Assembly: GCA_014529385.2 (NCBI GenBank)
Contig: CM043946.1
Location: forward strand, 18,681,077 to 18,745,076
Reading direction: 5' to 3'
Source of the DNA: Adiantum capillus-veneris
Taxonomy: Eukaryota; Streptophyta; Polypodiopsida; Polypodiales; Pteridaceae
DNA length: 64,000 nt
Position numbers and translations under genes: made by a program. The notes under the pieces were generated by a model. It was not told where the DNA came from. It searched no databases and saw only the letters and a list, made by a program, of their open reading frames with translations. Positions 1 through 10,257 of this stretch are shown one piece after another (positions within the stretch are counted from its first letter, which is position 1; each line of letters opens with the position of its first letter).

Positions 1-474
1 GAGGCATGGACACGTAAACTGGTGAATTATGCATTTCTCAAAGTGTTTGGGTGTGAGGCTTTCATGCACATAGATAGAAGCCTAAGATCAAAGATAGATG
101 CAAAGTCCAAAAAGTGTTTCCTCATTGGTTATGGAGAAGGGGACTTTGGGTATCGCCTATGGAATCTTGAAGATGGTAAAATCTTAAGGAGTAGGAATGT
201 AATTTTTAACGAACAAAATATGTACAAAGATTACTTGGAAAGAAAACAAACAAAAGAAACAGGTGATGAGTATGTGGACCTTGAGGACGGTGAAGACTCA
301 AGGACTGCAAACGGTGACAATGTGCAACAACGTCAACCAAATGAGGAGCCTCAACATATTCCACAAACATCTACAAGAGAAAGTAGACCTCTAGAAAGGT
401 TTGTTCCTTCCTTCAACCATATCTTGATCTCAGATTTTGGAGAGTCGGAATCATACAAAGAAGCTATGCAATAG
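1..474 (+). pseudogene. Copia A integrase C-terminal region and linker to RT
   Basis: The reading frame is open from base 1; the first visible residues are EAWTRKL. It contains the copia integrase C-terminal signature, with VFGCEAF at the start and KKCFLIGYGEGDFGYRLW, followed by an acidic, Q/P-rich linker leading to RT. It stops at a TAG (472-474), and the same frame resumes immediately afterwards as the RT N-terminus. The stop is therefore a point lesion within one polyprotein rather than a gene end. The integrase catalytic core lies upstream of the window. Confidence 0.85.
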
Positions 475-1459
475 AAATCCAAAGAAGAATGGACGAAGAG
501 CATGCAAGTGGAGATGGAATCACTACACCGCAACCAAACACGGGAGTTGGTTGAGTTGCCTAAAGGTAAGTGGGCACTTCAAAACAAATGGGTGTACAAG
601 CTGAAGGAAGAAGAAGGTGGGAAGAAACGGCTCAAGTCTAGGCTTGTGGTTAAAGGGTTTTCTCAAAAGAAAGGTATTGACTTCAATGAAACATTTTATC
701 CTGTTGTAAAAATGAACTCAATTAGGCTTGTCTTAAGCCTTGTGGGTGGCTGCTCATGATCTACATCTTGAGCAAATGGATGTAAATACGGCATTCCCTC
801 ACGGTGACTTAAAGGAGGAAAGTTACATGCTTCAACCAAAGGGGTATGAAGTAAAAGGTAAGGAGAAAATGGTTTGCAGATTAAAGAAAAGCGTGTATGG
901 TTTAAAGCAAGCATCAAGACAATGGTACTTGAAGTTCGATCGATGGATGTTAGATCATGGATTCAGAAGATGCAACTCAAATCATTGCGTCTACATGAAG
1001 AATTTGGGAGATGGAAAGTTCATCATCCTAAAGTTGTATGTTGATGACATGCTGATTGCAAGTGCTAACATGCAAGACATCAAAGACCTAAAAGAGGAGC
1101 TGTCTAAATCTTTTTCAATGAAAGATTTAGGTGCTGCAAAGAGGATACTTGGTATGAAGATATCAAGGGAAAGGATGAAGAAGACAATAAAGCTATCTCA
1201 AGAGGATTACATCAAGAAGGTACTAGAAAGGTTTGCAAGGCAAAATGCAAAAACAGTTTCTACACCTTTGGCTGGTCACTTTAAACTAACCAAGGATATG
1301 TGTCCAAAGACACAAGATGAGATAGCCTATATGTCTAAAGTTCCATATGCTACAACGGTAGGTTCTCTTATGTATGCTATGGTCAGGACAAGGCCATACA
1401 TTGCACATGCAGTGGGAGTTGTAAGTAGGTTCATGGACAACCCAGGTAAAGAGCACTGA
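475..1459 (+). pseudogene. Copia A reverse transcriptase
   Basis: RVT_2-type reverse transcriptase. The N-terminal part (475-759) contains KWVYKLKEE and RLVVKGFSQKKGIDF. After a frameshift near 745 the frame beginning about 740 contains MDVNTAFPHGDL, VYGLKQASRQW, the catalytic LYVDDMLIA box, SMKDLG and TVGSLMYAM. The TGA at 1457-1459 falls where copia elements usually have a Trp before the RNase H linker. The catalytic YVDD is intact; only stops and frameshifts disable it. Confidence 0.92.
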
Positions 1460-2000
1460 CAAGCATTGAAGTGGATACTTAGGTATCTAAAAGGGACAAC
1501 AACAAATGCTTTGTATTTTGGAGGAACTGATATTTTTCTAGAAGGGTTTTGCTGATGGAGATATGGCAGGTGACAAAGATACTTGAAGAAGCACTACTGG
1601 CTATGTCTTCACAGTTGAAGGCACAATAGTAAGCTGGGCTTCAAAGCTGCAGAAAGTGGTCTCACTTTCTACCACGGAAGCAGAGTATGTAGCAATGACA
1701 GAGGCAAGCAAAGAAATTATGTGGCTTCACAGATTCTTAGAAGAGCTTAGATTCAAAAAAGACAATTGTGTCTTGTGCAGTGATAGCCAAAGTGCTATCC
1801 ATCTTGCAAAGAACTCAGCCTTTCATTCAAGGAAAAAGAACATTAAGTTGAGATATCACTTCATACACACTCTTTTGGAAGAGGGACAACTAAAGCTAGG
1901 AAAGGTGCATACAAGTGAAAATCCTACAGACATGTTTACAAAGGTGGTCAACAAGGAGAAGTTGAGCTTTTTCTCATCTTCAATCGGCATTCAAGGATAA
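1460..2000 (+). pseudogene. Copia A RNase H domain
   Basis: The linker after RT (roughly 1460-1655) is frameshifted around 1545. The main open part, 1656-2000, carries the copia RNase H signature: STTEAEYVAM, SDSQSAIHLAKN, LRYHFIHTLLEEG and the terminal NPTDMFTK. This is the C-terminal end of the Pol polyprotein. The natural stop is the TAA at 1998-2000, about 60 bp before the PPT and 3' LTR, which is normal copia spacing. Confidence 0.9.
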
Positions 2001-2060
2001 GAATCTAGGATGGAAAGCAGTCATAGGTTTGGTTTGGAGATCAGTCTCCAAGTGGGAGAT

Positions 2061-2765
2061 TGTTAAGTATGGAGCCTGATCTACCCCTTGTAATTTTTTG
2101 TGTTAAAAACACACATTTGTAAGGCCCCCATTATGAGGAGAAGCCATCGTGCGTGAAGAAAAATAACTCACCGAAAACCAAATTTTCACGCTGGAATATT
2201 CCTTTTTATCGGAATATTATGGCCAGAGGGCGGTCAAATAGTGGTTGGAAAACGATCGGTCGGTTGGCCGATGGCCGGTGGCCGGTGGTCGAAAGTCAAT
2301 GGCCAGTGGTCGGTGGCCGAATTCAAAAGCGGACTTGTCTTCTCAAGGGCAGCCACACATGGGAGGATTGGAGGGTCCAATTTGGGCTTATCTACACAAG
2401 GGCGGCTACACATGACTGCCTCTCTGAGAGAGGGCATCCCTTTTGGCCTATAAAAGGAGTCCATTTCTACACACATTTCAGAGGGTGAGGTTGATGCAAC
2501 AAGGTGGGTGTGAGGTGGTGAGAGTGAAGCAAGGTGGGAGCTCCAAAAGGGTATAATCCCTTTGTAAACTACTTCTTGTATTGAAGTACTAAAGCCATTG
2601 AGTGGCTGCTTTCCCATGGACGTAGCCCACATTGGGTGAACGACGTATATCGTGTGTACTCTCTCTCTCTCTCTCTCTACTCTATAATCTCGTGTGAGAA
2701 AATCTGTCTCTCTCCATTAAGTAGTCTATACAATTATCTATTTAGCTATGTCTTATTTCCTAACA
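2061..2765 (+). repeat. 3' LTR of copia A
   Basis: The LTR begins TGTTAAG directly after a purine tract and ends TCCTAACA, giving the 5-bp terminal inverted repeat TGTTA/TAACA expected of copia LTRs. A TATA box lies at 2449-2455. The U3 part holds a GGCC/GGTGG-rich block (about 2250-2325), and the 3' part has a short CT run. ORFs called here are by-products of the LTR. Confidence 0.88.
2449..2455 (+). promoter_or_regulatory. TATA box of copia A LTR
   Basis: TATAAAA inside the context GGCCTATAAAAGGAG, about 390 bp into the LTR. It is the likely core promoter for genomic RNA in the 5' copy and could drive readout into flanking DNA here. Confidence 0.6.
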
Positions 2766-2915
2766 CTTACTTCCAAGCTACCTCTACACAGCAAAAGACG
2801 ACAATCTTAAGCTATGCGGTTTAAAAAGAGAGTGTTGGCTCTAGGTGAACCTAGAGTAAGTTAAAGGATAACTTCACAAGACGCTCGTGTTTTTCCCTAG
2901 TTTAGGTCTCTTCAA
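2766..2915 (-). other. Leader of gypsy element F (minus strand)
   Basis: This 150-bp untranslated stretch lies on the 3' side of F's primer site when read on the minus strand. It contains an 18-bp hairpin (CTCTAGGT..ACCTAGAG, 2839-2856). It ends abruptly at the copia A LTR. No coding signal is visible. Confidence 0.4.
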
Positions 2916-2933
2916 TCCCCAGCAATGGCGCCA
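2916..2933 (-). promoter_or_regulatory. Primer-binding site of gypsy F (tRNA-Asp type)
   Basis: Read on the minus strand, TGGCGCCATTGCTGGGGA lies two bases from the LTR end. Family knowledge: Ty3/gypsy elements of the Athila/Tat side commonly use TGGCGCCGTTGCCGGGGA, complementary to the 3' end of tRNA-Asp. Here two internal positions differ. Confidence 0.7.
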
Positions 2934-2935
2934 AA

Positions 2936-3818
2936 TGTGGGACGGGTGTCTAACCTCATTCCTATCTTATTGCAGACATAGCCAGAACCACGAATATAAT
3001 TGTCAATCCATGGGATGATGTTGACTCGACTAGTGTATAGAGGCTACAAGATGTTGTAAATCTCTTGGAAAACAACAAACAACTCGTATCTAACTCAATC
3101 TATACTCAAATAACTGAAATCAACAAAAGCTAATTGCTCACATCGGCTAACAAATCACATCCGTTACATAATCAAACAACATCCAAACGTAATGAAACTT
3201 TTAGGACATGTTTATAAGACCTAATCACACATGCTTATGGTCTCAAATCTCACTTTAAGCCAAGTGCAAAAATCGTTATCATTAACAACAGTGAGTTTTT
3301 GACCTAGTCGTTTTCGACCCAGAATGCGTCTAAATGCTTAGCAATGATGCCCCAATACCCCGCCTATACTTAGTTTTTGATTTGAAGTGTAAATTCCTAC
3401 TTATGCCAAAATTAGGCCGCGGGTCAAGGATGCCAAAAGCTATGAAATACCGTGAAATGCTTACGTCAATGCGTAGAGCTCTCATCTGGGGGTTGCAACG
3501 CAACAGACGTGACTGCAATGTGACAACCGGGGAGGGAGTAGGAAGCGCAAGAAGAAGAGAAGTGAGCGCCCTTAGCTCATGCTGTGTCTCATTATCCCAA
3601 AAAATTACAAAAATTGGCTTTTATACCTTAGCCAAGGTTTTTTATGGTCAAAAAACTACGATCTAGCTAAAGACAGGTTGGAAGCTTGTAGCCTGGCTCA
3701 TCAATACAAAGTTTATCTGAAAAGCAGGAGTTACAATATTCCCGATTCATCAAAATAAAAAATGTTTTTACAAATGAGAGCTCCAAAAAATGTTATCCGA
3801 GTTAGCTTGCTGCTAACA
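2936..3818 (-). repeat. 5' LTR of gypsy F (minus strand)
   Basis: On the minus strand the LTR would run TGTTAGCAG ... CCGTCCCACA, TG...CA bounded, and is followed by the PBS. A minus-strand TATA box (TATAAAAG, 3618-3625) lies about 195 bp from its 5' end, as expected for U3. No second copy is present in the window, so the right boundary at 3818 rests on the TG/CA rule and position alone. Confidence 0.55.
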
Positions 3819-3824
3819 AAAAAG

Positions 3825-4087
3825 TACAAAGATTTTCATTGTTTTTCTTTACTTTTTTCCTTTGGTTTTCTTGGTTCCCTTGCTTCTTTTAGTGCATCCA
3901 AGTATAGTGGGAGTTGTACCGGTGTAGACGAAAGCTAGTCAAAGGTAGTTGAGTCTATGTACGAGTAAGGCTATCAAAAATTTGTGAGAGAAGATTAGAC
4001 CAGATTATCTTAAGAGAGCTGTACTCTTCATCCTCTTTTCTTGGTGTTGGTTTGAGGTGTTGTAGAGGCTAGTCCCCCAATCCTTCA
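3825..4087 (+). repeat. 5' LTR of element D
   Basis: About 85-90% identical by eye to 6519-6780, ending CAATCCTTCA. Its first bases (TACAAAG) differ from the TGCAGAG of the right copy, consistent with a mutated TG end. Confidence 0.65.
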
Positions 4088-4297
4088 CATAAACTGGTGC
4101 CCCCACTAACAAGGAGGAGAGAGTAGTGTTTTGCTGCTTTGATTGCCAGGTTGGAGTCCACTTGAAAATCAACTCTAGGACTTTCCTACTATGGGGTTTA
4201 AGATGATTTTGCAGGATTTGGAGCATTTAAGAAGGCATGTGACCATGTATTTGAGATTTGTGGACAACTTTATGACTATAAGCAGGGTTCGCTCTTC

Positions 4298-4654
4298 TTG
4301 TTGGCTTGCCAATATAGGCTCTTTGAGTTCTTGAAAGTACTTCAAAAGTTTCTTATGTATGACATATGTGGTAGTTGGGAAAAGACAAAGGATGCTCTCT
4401 TGGAGTTTAGAAAAGGTATTGCAACTGGAGAAGCAGGTTGTGTTAATGAATATGCATCTCTATGGGATAAGGAAGACATTGTCTTTGATAGCACATGCAA
4501 AATGGACGAGGTCATGCAAATTGTGAATGTTAACTTCCAATATGAAGAAACTCATTTGGGTAAGCCTATGGTAGAGTATGCATTATGGAAGCTTGAGGTA
4601 GGTATTGTGACCAAGAAGTCAAGTGTGATAATGAAGCATCATGTGATTGTGTGA
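4298..4654 (+). CDS. Element D ORF1, unrecognised
   Basis: A 118-codon open frame in the front half of element D. I recognise no family. The product is mixed alpha/beta in composition and not low complexity, with no Cys knuckle and no DSG or DD motif. The frame is open upstream of the first ATG, so the true start is uncertain. It ends in a stop 130 bp before ORF2. It could be a diverged Gag-like segment or captured host sequence. Confidence 0.35.
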   Translation: MLACQYRLFEFLKVLQKFLMYDICGSWEKTKDALLEFRKGIATGEAGCVNEYASLWDKEDIVFDSTCKMDEVMQIVNVNFQYEETHLGKPMVEYALWKLEVGIVTKKSSVIMKHHVIV

Positions 4655-4784
4655 AGATGATACTGTAGATGAGATGGATATTTGTCATGTGGATTTGGAT
4701 GCTACAAATGCTCTCATGGATACTTTTCTTGGTGATGAAAGCGCTGATTTTAATGACTTGAATGCTGATTTGTAGTCCTTTTCT

Positions 4785-5363
4785 ATGAATGATGCTAAGG
4801 TGAATGAAGAGTATGTCTCTAAATATGGGCTATTTGATGATCTCCCCATAGTTATTGATAGTGATGAAAGTACTCATGCTACACATGATGCTTTGGTGTC
4901 TCATGCCTCTTTTGATAATGCAAAAATTGAGATATTTGATGATGGTCAATATTCCATTGGTATGCATGAGATGGTGTCACATGAAGATTATGTGTCTATG
5001 TTTGGCTTGTTTGATGAGATTGAGGACATTTCTAATGATGCCAAGCATAGAGATGAAGAGCATGCATCCCTTGTGAATTCTAATATTGTGGATGGTATTA
5101 TGTCTCTTATGATTGGTTTTGAGATGCATAAAAATAGGCAAGATTCTATGAGAGATGATGTTATTCTGGATGGTGAGAGACAAGACTTTGATGATAGTTT
5201 GTCTCTAGTTATGCCAAGAAAGGATAATATGTATTGTGTCATGAGTGAGAGATTCTTTGATGTTTATGTGAAGAGTCTATTGAGTACCTTTGAGAAATAT
5301 TGTGATGCATACTTACCATGTGTTTATGATTGTCAAGCCAATAGCTTGTGGGAGATGAGCTGA
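4785..5363 (+). CDS. Element D ORF2, acidic protein with an internal repeat, unrecognised
   Basis: A 192-codon open frame rich in Asp, Glu, Ser and Met. An 11-residue motif occurs twice: residues 9-19 (EYVSKYGLFDD) and residues 68-78 (DYVSMFGLFDE). The two copies are surrounded by similar acidic sequence, which suggests a repeated short linear motif. No membrane segment, zinc knuckle or enzymatic signature is visible. The following open stretch 5369-5608 in another frame continues protein-like sequence. I do not know its function. Confidence 0.4.
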   Translation: MNDAKVNEEYVSKYGLFDDLPIVIDSDESTHATHDALVSHASFDNAKIEIFDDGQYSIGMHEMVSHEDYVSMFGLFDEIEDISNDAKHRDEEHASLVNSNIVDGIMSLMIGFEMHKNRQDSMRDDVILDGERQDFDDSLSLVMPRKDNMYCVMSERFFDVYVKSLLSTFEKYCDAYLPCVYDCQANSLWEMS

Positions 5364-5368
5364 TTTGA

Positions 5369-5608
5369 CTGGCATCGTTATATGAACATGGTAGCCAACT
5401 CATTGTATGTTCTCTCTTTTATGATGAGGCATATGGTAGATTTATTTGGAGTTATCACATTGATCTTCATGAGTTTGAGAATATTTATTTTTCAAATGAA
5501 GGAATGCAATTTTGTGTTTATGAAAGGGGTAAGATGCAAGTCTCCAATGTGCTAGCCTTTTGGCATTTTGGGTTGAGAAGAGCCTTTGAATGGTTGGATG
5601 CTAGATGA
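5369..5608 (+). pseudogene. Element D ORF3 (continuation), unrecognised
   Basis: An 80-codon open stretch without its own ATG that begins just after ORF2's stop in a different frame. It reads as ordinary globular protein (contains YDEAYGRFIWSYHIDLHEF and GLRRAFEWLDAR). A frameshift splitting one longer ORF is the simplest explanation. 5609-6509 has further short open pieces, none recognisable. Confidence 0.35.
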
Positions 5609-6518
5609 AATTTGAATATGGTTAATAAGAGAAGATATTTTGTTTCTATCTCTCCTTATGTGCATATTCTCTTGCATGCAATGTAATCTTTGAAGGTGCT
5701 TATGAGAAGTTTCAATATGCATATGGAACACTTGAAAGTGTTCCGTGCTTGTTGGGGAGGCAATATGTGACGTGTTTTGGTGAAATGGTGCGGGCCACCC
5801 CAAAGACTTTGATAATTTTGTTTGTAATGCTTTTGTGAACCTTGGATATACATAAAGTATGCTTGTACAAAGTGTACAAAGGCGGTGTGTGCCAATTGTC
5901 TTTACACATGCGGGCCAATTGTGTGGGGTACATAGTTTTGTTGTTTTTGTACATAGAAGTGTCGAGACTTCAAAGTGTGAGTAAGTGATTTAAAAATATG
6001 AAGAAAAACTGAACTTGTATCAGCTTGGGGTCGTGATCGAAGAGGGATATTCAGTTGTGAAGAAGAAACTATGTGTTGCTGCAGCCTGCGGTGGACGGTG
6101 GGGGTTTTGATGTAGAGGTGCCCCCTTGCCTTGCGAGAGCCTGGTGTGGTGAGTTGAAAGTGTGTATCTCCTCAATGGGTTGATGAAATTGGGTGCTTAG
6201 CTCTGCATATGACCTCTCTTCATCCTGGTTTGAGGTATGGCAGCCATGTTGTGTGCGGTTCCTTGTGGTGCAGCTAGTCGAGGGTAGATTATGCGTTGCA
6301 ATTCCTTGCTTGTACAAATGCAAAAGAGCAAGGTTTTCCTCAAGTTTTACATCATGTTTTCTGTTTTTTTTTTTGAAATTTGTGGTTTTTTAAATTGGGA
6401 CCGATTTGGATGGGTTTTGGTCAAGCTATGTGTATGTATGGGAGCGCCTATGTAGTCTCTACTAGCACATGGAAGGGCGTTTGAAAACAAGTGAAGCTCT
6501 TGGTTTTATGAGGAAAAG

Positions 6519-6780
6519 TGCAGAGATTTCCATTGTTTTTCTTTGATTTTTTCCTTTTCTTTTCTTGGTTCCCTTGCTTCCTTTAGTGCATCCAAGTATA
6601 GTGGGAGTTGTAGCTGTGTAGAGGGAAGGTAGTTTAAGCTAGTTAAGGCTGAGTACAAATGAGGCTATCAAAATTTGTGAGAGAAGATCAACCCATATTA
6701 TCTTGAGAGAGCTATACTCTTCATCCTCTTTTCTTGGTGTTGGTTTGAGGTGTTGTAGAGGCCAGCCCCCCAATCCTTCA
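6519..6780 (+). repeat. 3' LTR of element D with PPT at 6510-6518
   Basis: The right-hand copy of the direct repeat, starting TGCAGAG after the purine run GAGGAAAAG and ending CCTTCA. It abuts the truncated start of the plus-strand N-family LTR at about 6785. Confidence 0.65.
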
Positions 6781-6784
6781 TAGC

Positions 6785-6996
6785 ATGAAGAAGAAGAAGA
6801 AGAAGAAAACTCTCTCCCTACTTGCTTACTATCTTCTCTTCTCTTTTCACGGTGTGCACGCTCTCCAACGGCTTCGTGGTGAAAACCTCTACATAGATCT
6901 CATCATCGCTCTCTTGCAAAAAATCAAGAAGGCTCTTGAAAACCCGTTATTAACACTAAAGCACAGTAAGAAGCTCTAAACTCCATAGCCATCATA

Positions 6997-7045
<49 letters not shown>

Positions 7046-8210
7046 CGTTTTTTGAGTAGCTACCGTCTCGGTGGTTTCCTTTTCCTATACGAGAGCATGT
7101 ATGGAATTTTTGAGTGTATATGAGGTTGATTCATGATTTTTTTATCATTTTTAGAGCGTTGATTTATGCGGTTGATGTGTTTATCATTACTTGTGTACAT
7201 AAAAAGCACTTTTCGTTTCATGTCACGTAGGCGATAGGAACGCTGTTCTGGTCATATCAGACAAACCGCTATGGATTAGGTCAAAATATTTAAATGTGAG
7301 ATTGAAAATATCATTTAGAATATTTTCTATCTTGGCTGTTATGTGAAAAGTTCTCATAAGCTAAGAGTTATGGTCAAAAAGCAGCTTGTTGTCCACTGCA
7401 CAGTCAAAATTTTGGACCCTAAGCTCCTTGGAGAACCACTATATAGATTCATCTGATGAGCACACCCACTTAGAAAAGCATAAATCTTGATTAATCTTGA
7501 TGATAAATGTATTTAGATCTTCGATATCACTTCATGAGTGCGGGTTATTAACTATTCCTTGTCTGGGGTTACCTACGTATGTAGGGGTGCTACTGAGGGG
7601 GAGTACCATATGGTGTTGTGAGTTGGACAAGCTATTTATGTATGATTTATGGTTTGTTTTGGTGAGTTGATTTCAAGTGTTTGATGTTCATAAAATTATA
7701 AGGGGGTATATGGTTACTCAACTCAGACCGACAAGCATATATGAATAAAGTGGCTTTTTTTGTGTTACCGTTTGTTGCATGAGTCTTGTATGGGAAAAGT
7801 GATGTGATAATGTGTTAGTATATATTATGGGACCGATCTTGATGCATTCATTTGATGTCAAATAATTTTACTTGTATATTATGCATGCACCCAAAAATGA
7901 CAACAAGTTGTTTTTTGCATATATTATGTGATGTTATGGTTTATGGTTAATCAAAGTGATGGGGCTCTTTTGCATCATGTTTATGATGACGGAATGATTT
8001 AATATGATGTATGGAACCTCACAGATGGATGTGGGTGCCTCATATGCACATCTCGACCCTTCTAGGTCAAAATGAGCTCTATGTGCTAAGGGAGTGAGGT
8101 GCATTCATACTGTATCAATTATACGTGATTGGATATTGTCAAAATTGGATTTTGTTATCATGATTAGTTGCATTCGGACTTATTTTATGCATAAAAATTC
8201 ATGTCTTAAG
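6785..8210 (+). repeat. Long LTR N, plus-strand copy, left piece
   Basis: Homologous to the reverse complement of the interval ending near 42800 in the complete copy at 40096-43789; shared landmarks include ACTTGCTTACTATCT and TTCACGGTGT. The first roughly 900 bp of the LTR is missing, cut off at element D. The piece ends at the TSD TTAAG of copia C and resumes at 24437. It contains a CT microsatellite at 6999-7041. No coding sequence. Confidence 0.75.
6999..7041. repeat. (CT)n microsatellite
   Basis: About 21 uninterrupted CT units inside the N-family LTR. Confidence 0.95.
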
Positions 8211-8444
8211 TGTTAAAGAACATGATATTAAAGAATATGTCCATTGTCGTATGGGCGGCTGGACACTGACTATACGATGTTGTAAATATACTTTGGATAA
8301 TAGTTAAAAGAGAAGAAGAGAAGAGCAGCTCATTGAATGGCTGATCTGTAGGGTAACGATTGTGTGTGTGTGTGGGTCTCGATGTTTGTTGGTGTGTATG
8401 TGTAGTCTTCTTTTCTACCTTCTCCATCACTTGCACACTCTACA
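8211..8444 (+). repeat. 5' LTR of copia C
   Basis: 234 bp, TGTTAAAG ... CTCTACA, matching 24195-24431. It includes a GT-rich run near 8360-8400. Confidence 0.95.
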
Positions 8445-8447
8445 AAG

Positions 8448-8459
8448 TGGTATTAGAGC
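8448..8459 (+). promoter_or_regulatory. Primer-binding site of copia C (initiator tRNA-Met)
   Basis: TGGTATTAGAGC three bases after the LTR. The canonical plant copia PBS is TGGTATCAGAGC, so there is a single C-to-T change. Confidence 0.92.
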
Positions 8460-9574
8460 TCAGTTTAAGGAGCTACAGTCAATACACAGATTTCCGCAGC
8501 TCTGGAAAACAGCAAAAAAGAGAGATTTTTGGGTCATAACTCCCTCACCTGAACTCGGAATACAGTGATCTAGGAGTCTATCTTTATGTTTTTGGGCATT
8601 CCAAATGCATTGGCATACTCAGATTTGCCAAAATCTGTAATTTTTTGTAGCAAACAGCCAGCTCACACAAGCATAGGAGATGTCCAGTTTTGCACTCGAC
8701 AGTAGATTTACAGGTTACAGGTGAAGAATTCAGCATTTACACAGGTTTTGGAATGCGACATAGAGCTTTTGCATAATGATATTGTGTTATTGAAGATTAT
8801 GTTTGGTTGTTGTGGGTCCGTTATGGACAGCCGCCTATGTAAGAAAGGTTGTGGGAAGAAGTTAAGGCGGTTATATTGTTAGATTGAGTACTTTGTGGTT
8901 ATGTATGGATATGCGGTCACTGTATTTTGGAAAACTGCAGCCTTTGTGAGGGTCAAGTGAGGTTTTTTGAAGCCTTGCCTTGGGAGCTTTGGTACCTTGG
9001 CAAGATGGATTAGGTACTGGAGCGAACCCCCGACTGGCCCCGCGAAAGACCTCATATGTCGTTTACGACCCGGGGCGGTCACTTTTTAGAATGTGTATGA
9101 TATCACGTGAGTTAACCGGAGAGGATTATTAAAAGAACAAAATGTATAAAAATGTATACATACAGAGGGGGTGGGGGGTTTTTTAAATAGGCTCACAGTG
9201 TAAGTATAGTATGTATATTGGGGTATTATTAATTACCTCTTGAACGCACGTGATATAGGGGTCTTTTGATAAGTGACTGCCCCGGGGTTTACGACTATGG
9301 GAAGAAGGTGGATGTATGGATATGTGGTACAGGACAGCGTATGTATTGCATTTGCATACAGGTCCATGTGGACATTGTTTTAGAGTATTTATCCATAGTA
9401 TTGAGTCAGTCTGTGGCAAAGTGAGTCAGTGGATTTTCCCTTGGCAGTGAGATATTTTCTGTCAGTGTTTATGAGCACTTTGGATGAGATTGTCCCATGA
9501 GATATTGTCCAAATACAAACGGAACTCTGCCGAAATTTTGTCAAAATCCTTTGGAAGAAATTGAGAGAGTGAAG
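8460..9574 (+). other. Copia C untranslated leader, containing a MITE
   Basis: Without the MITE this is about 0.9 kb of non-coding leader between PBS and gag ATG. Short ORFs here do not resemble anything. The leader is long for a copia with a 234-bp LTR. Confidence 0.6.
9069..9286. mobile_element. hAT-type MITE, copy 1
   Basis: 218 bp with terminal inverted repeats CCCGGGGCGGTCACTT and, at the other end, its near-complement AAGTGACTGCCCCGGG, with one mismatch in 16. It is flanked by the 8-bp duplication GTTTACGA (9061-9068 and 9287-9294). An 8-bp TSD with short TIRs points to the hAT superfamily. It has no ORF. Much of the interior (for example ATGTATATTGGGGTATTATT) is shared with copy 2 at 56537-56746. 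Confidence 0.88.
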
Positions 9575-10257
9575 ATGGCCGAAAGTTCAACTCAAGTCAC
9601 ACAGATTGTTGGAGAGAAGCTGACCAGAGAGAACTACAGCATATGGTCTTACAAGATGGAGAACTTTATCATGGGCAAAGGTTTATGGGATTACATTACA
9701 GGTGAACAAGAGTGTCCCGAGGTTGGTTTGGAACCAAAGAGAGAGAATGTTGAAGCACATAAAACATGGCAAGGAGGAGTAGAAGCTTACAAGAACTGGA
9801 TCGAGAATCAAGGAAAGTGATGCATTAGATTTCACTATGCATTAGTGACTTCTTTATACCACATGTGAAGAAAGATCAATCTCCAAAGGAAGCATGGGAG
9901 ATGCTAGCAAGAATGAACATCTCCAATACAGAACCACGAAAAGTTCACTTGAAGCAAAGGTTACATTGTGTATGGCAAGGAAATAGATCCATATCAGATT
10001 ATGTGACAGAGATAAAGAAAATACAGGAAGATCTTGCGAGCATTAATGTTGAAGTTCCAGATGATGACTTAGTTTCAGTGACATTGAATGGTTTGGGACC
10101 GGAATACAAGTCAATGGATACATCTATATCTATTCGAGGATACATGCCTCATTTTGAAGAGTTAGTAGACCTTTGTTTGCAAAAAGAGGTGAAGTTAGGC
10201 AAGTCAGGTCATTCTACATCAAATAACAATTCCAGAGATCAGGTTTTTTTACTCTAG
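9575..10257 (+). pseudogene. Copia C Gag (capsid region)
   Basis: I chose the ATG at 9575 because it starts MAESSTQVTQIVGEKLTREN, the usual beginning of plant copia Gag, and the LTR leader precedes it. 9575-9820 covers the N-terminal part (YSIWSYKMENFI). A stop and frameshift follow, and 9865-10257 covers the UBN2-type capsid core (LKQRLHCVWQGNRSISDYV, DDDLVSVTLNGLGPEYKS). A run of T residues near 10246 marks another frameshift. Confidence 0.88.

Larger units (their letters stand above)
1..2765 (+). mobile_element. Copia element A, 3' part (integrase C-terminus, RT, RNase H, 3' LTR)
   Basis: The window opens inside a Ty1/copia polyprotein. The order is end of integrase, reverse transcriptase, RNase H, purine-rich PPT (AGTGGGAGAT just before 2061) and a 705-bp 3' LTR. 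The RNase H wording (TTEAEY, SDSQSAIHLAKN, ENPTDMFTK) is typical of the Tork/Tnt1 branch of plant copia elements. Lesions are few: one in-frame TAG, one TGA and about two frameshifts, so the copy looks fairly young. The 5' half lies outside the window, so no TSD can be checked. The five bases after the LTR are CTTAC. The element appears to have landed in the leader of minus-strand gypsy element F. Confidence 0.93.
3825..6780 (+). mobile_element. Non-autonomous LTR element D (unknown ORFs)
   Basis: Two direct repeats of about 262 bp (3825-4087 and 6519-6780) flank a 2.4-kb interior. The right copy starts TGCAGAG and is preceded by the purine tract GAGGAAAAG (PPT). The left copy is followed seven bases later by TGGTGCCCCCACTAAC, a possible PBS. 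This fixes a plus orientation. The interior has no RT, integrase, RNase H or zinc knuckle, but holds several open stretches of unknown function. No matching TSD is seen (AAAAG on the left, TAGCA on the right), so one side may be rearranged. Large-retrotransposon-derivative-like elements can look like this. Confidence 0.65.

Noticed and set aside
2153-2632. Overlapping ORFs of 70-132 codons at the end of copia A
   Set aside because: They lie wholly inside the 3' LTR, on both strands, with no conserved motif.
8448-8459. tRNA gene signals near TGGTATNAGAGC and TGGCGCC words
   Set aside because: These are primer-binding sites complementary to tRNA 3' ends; no tRNA cloverleaf or A/B boxes surround them.
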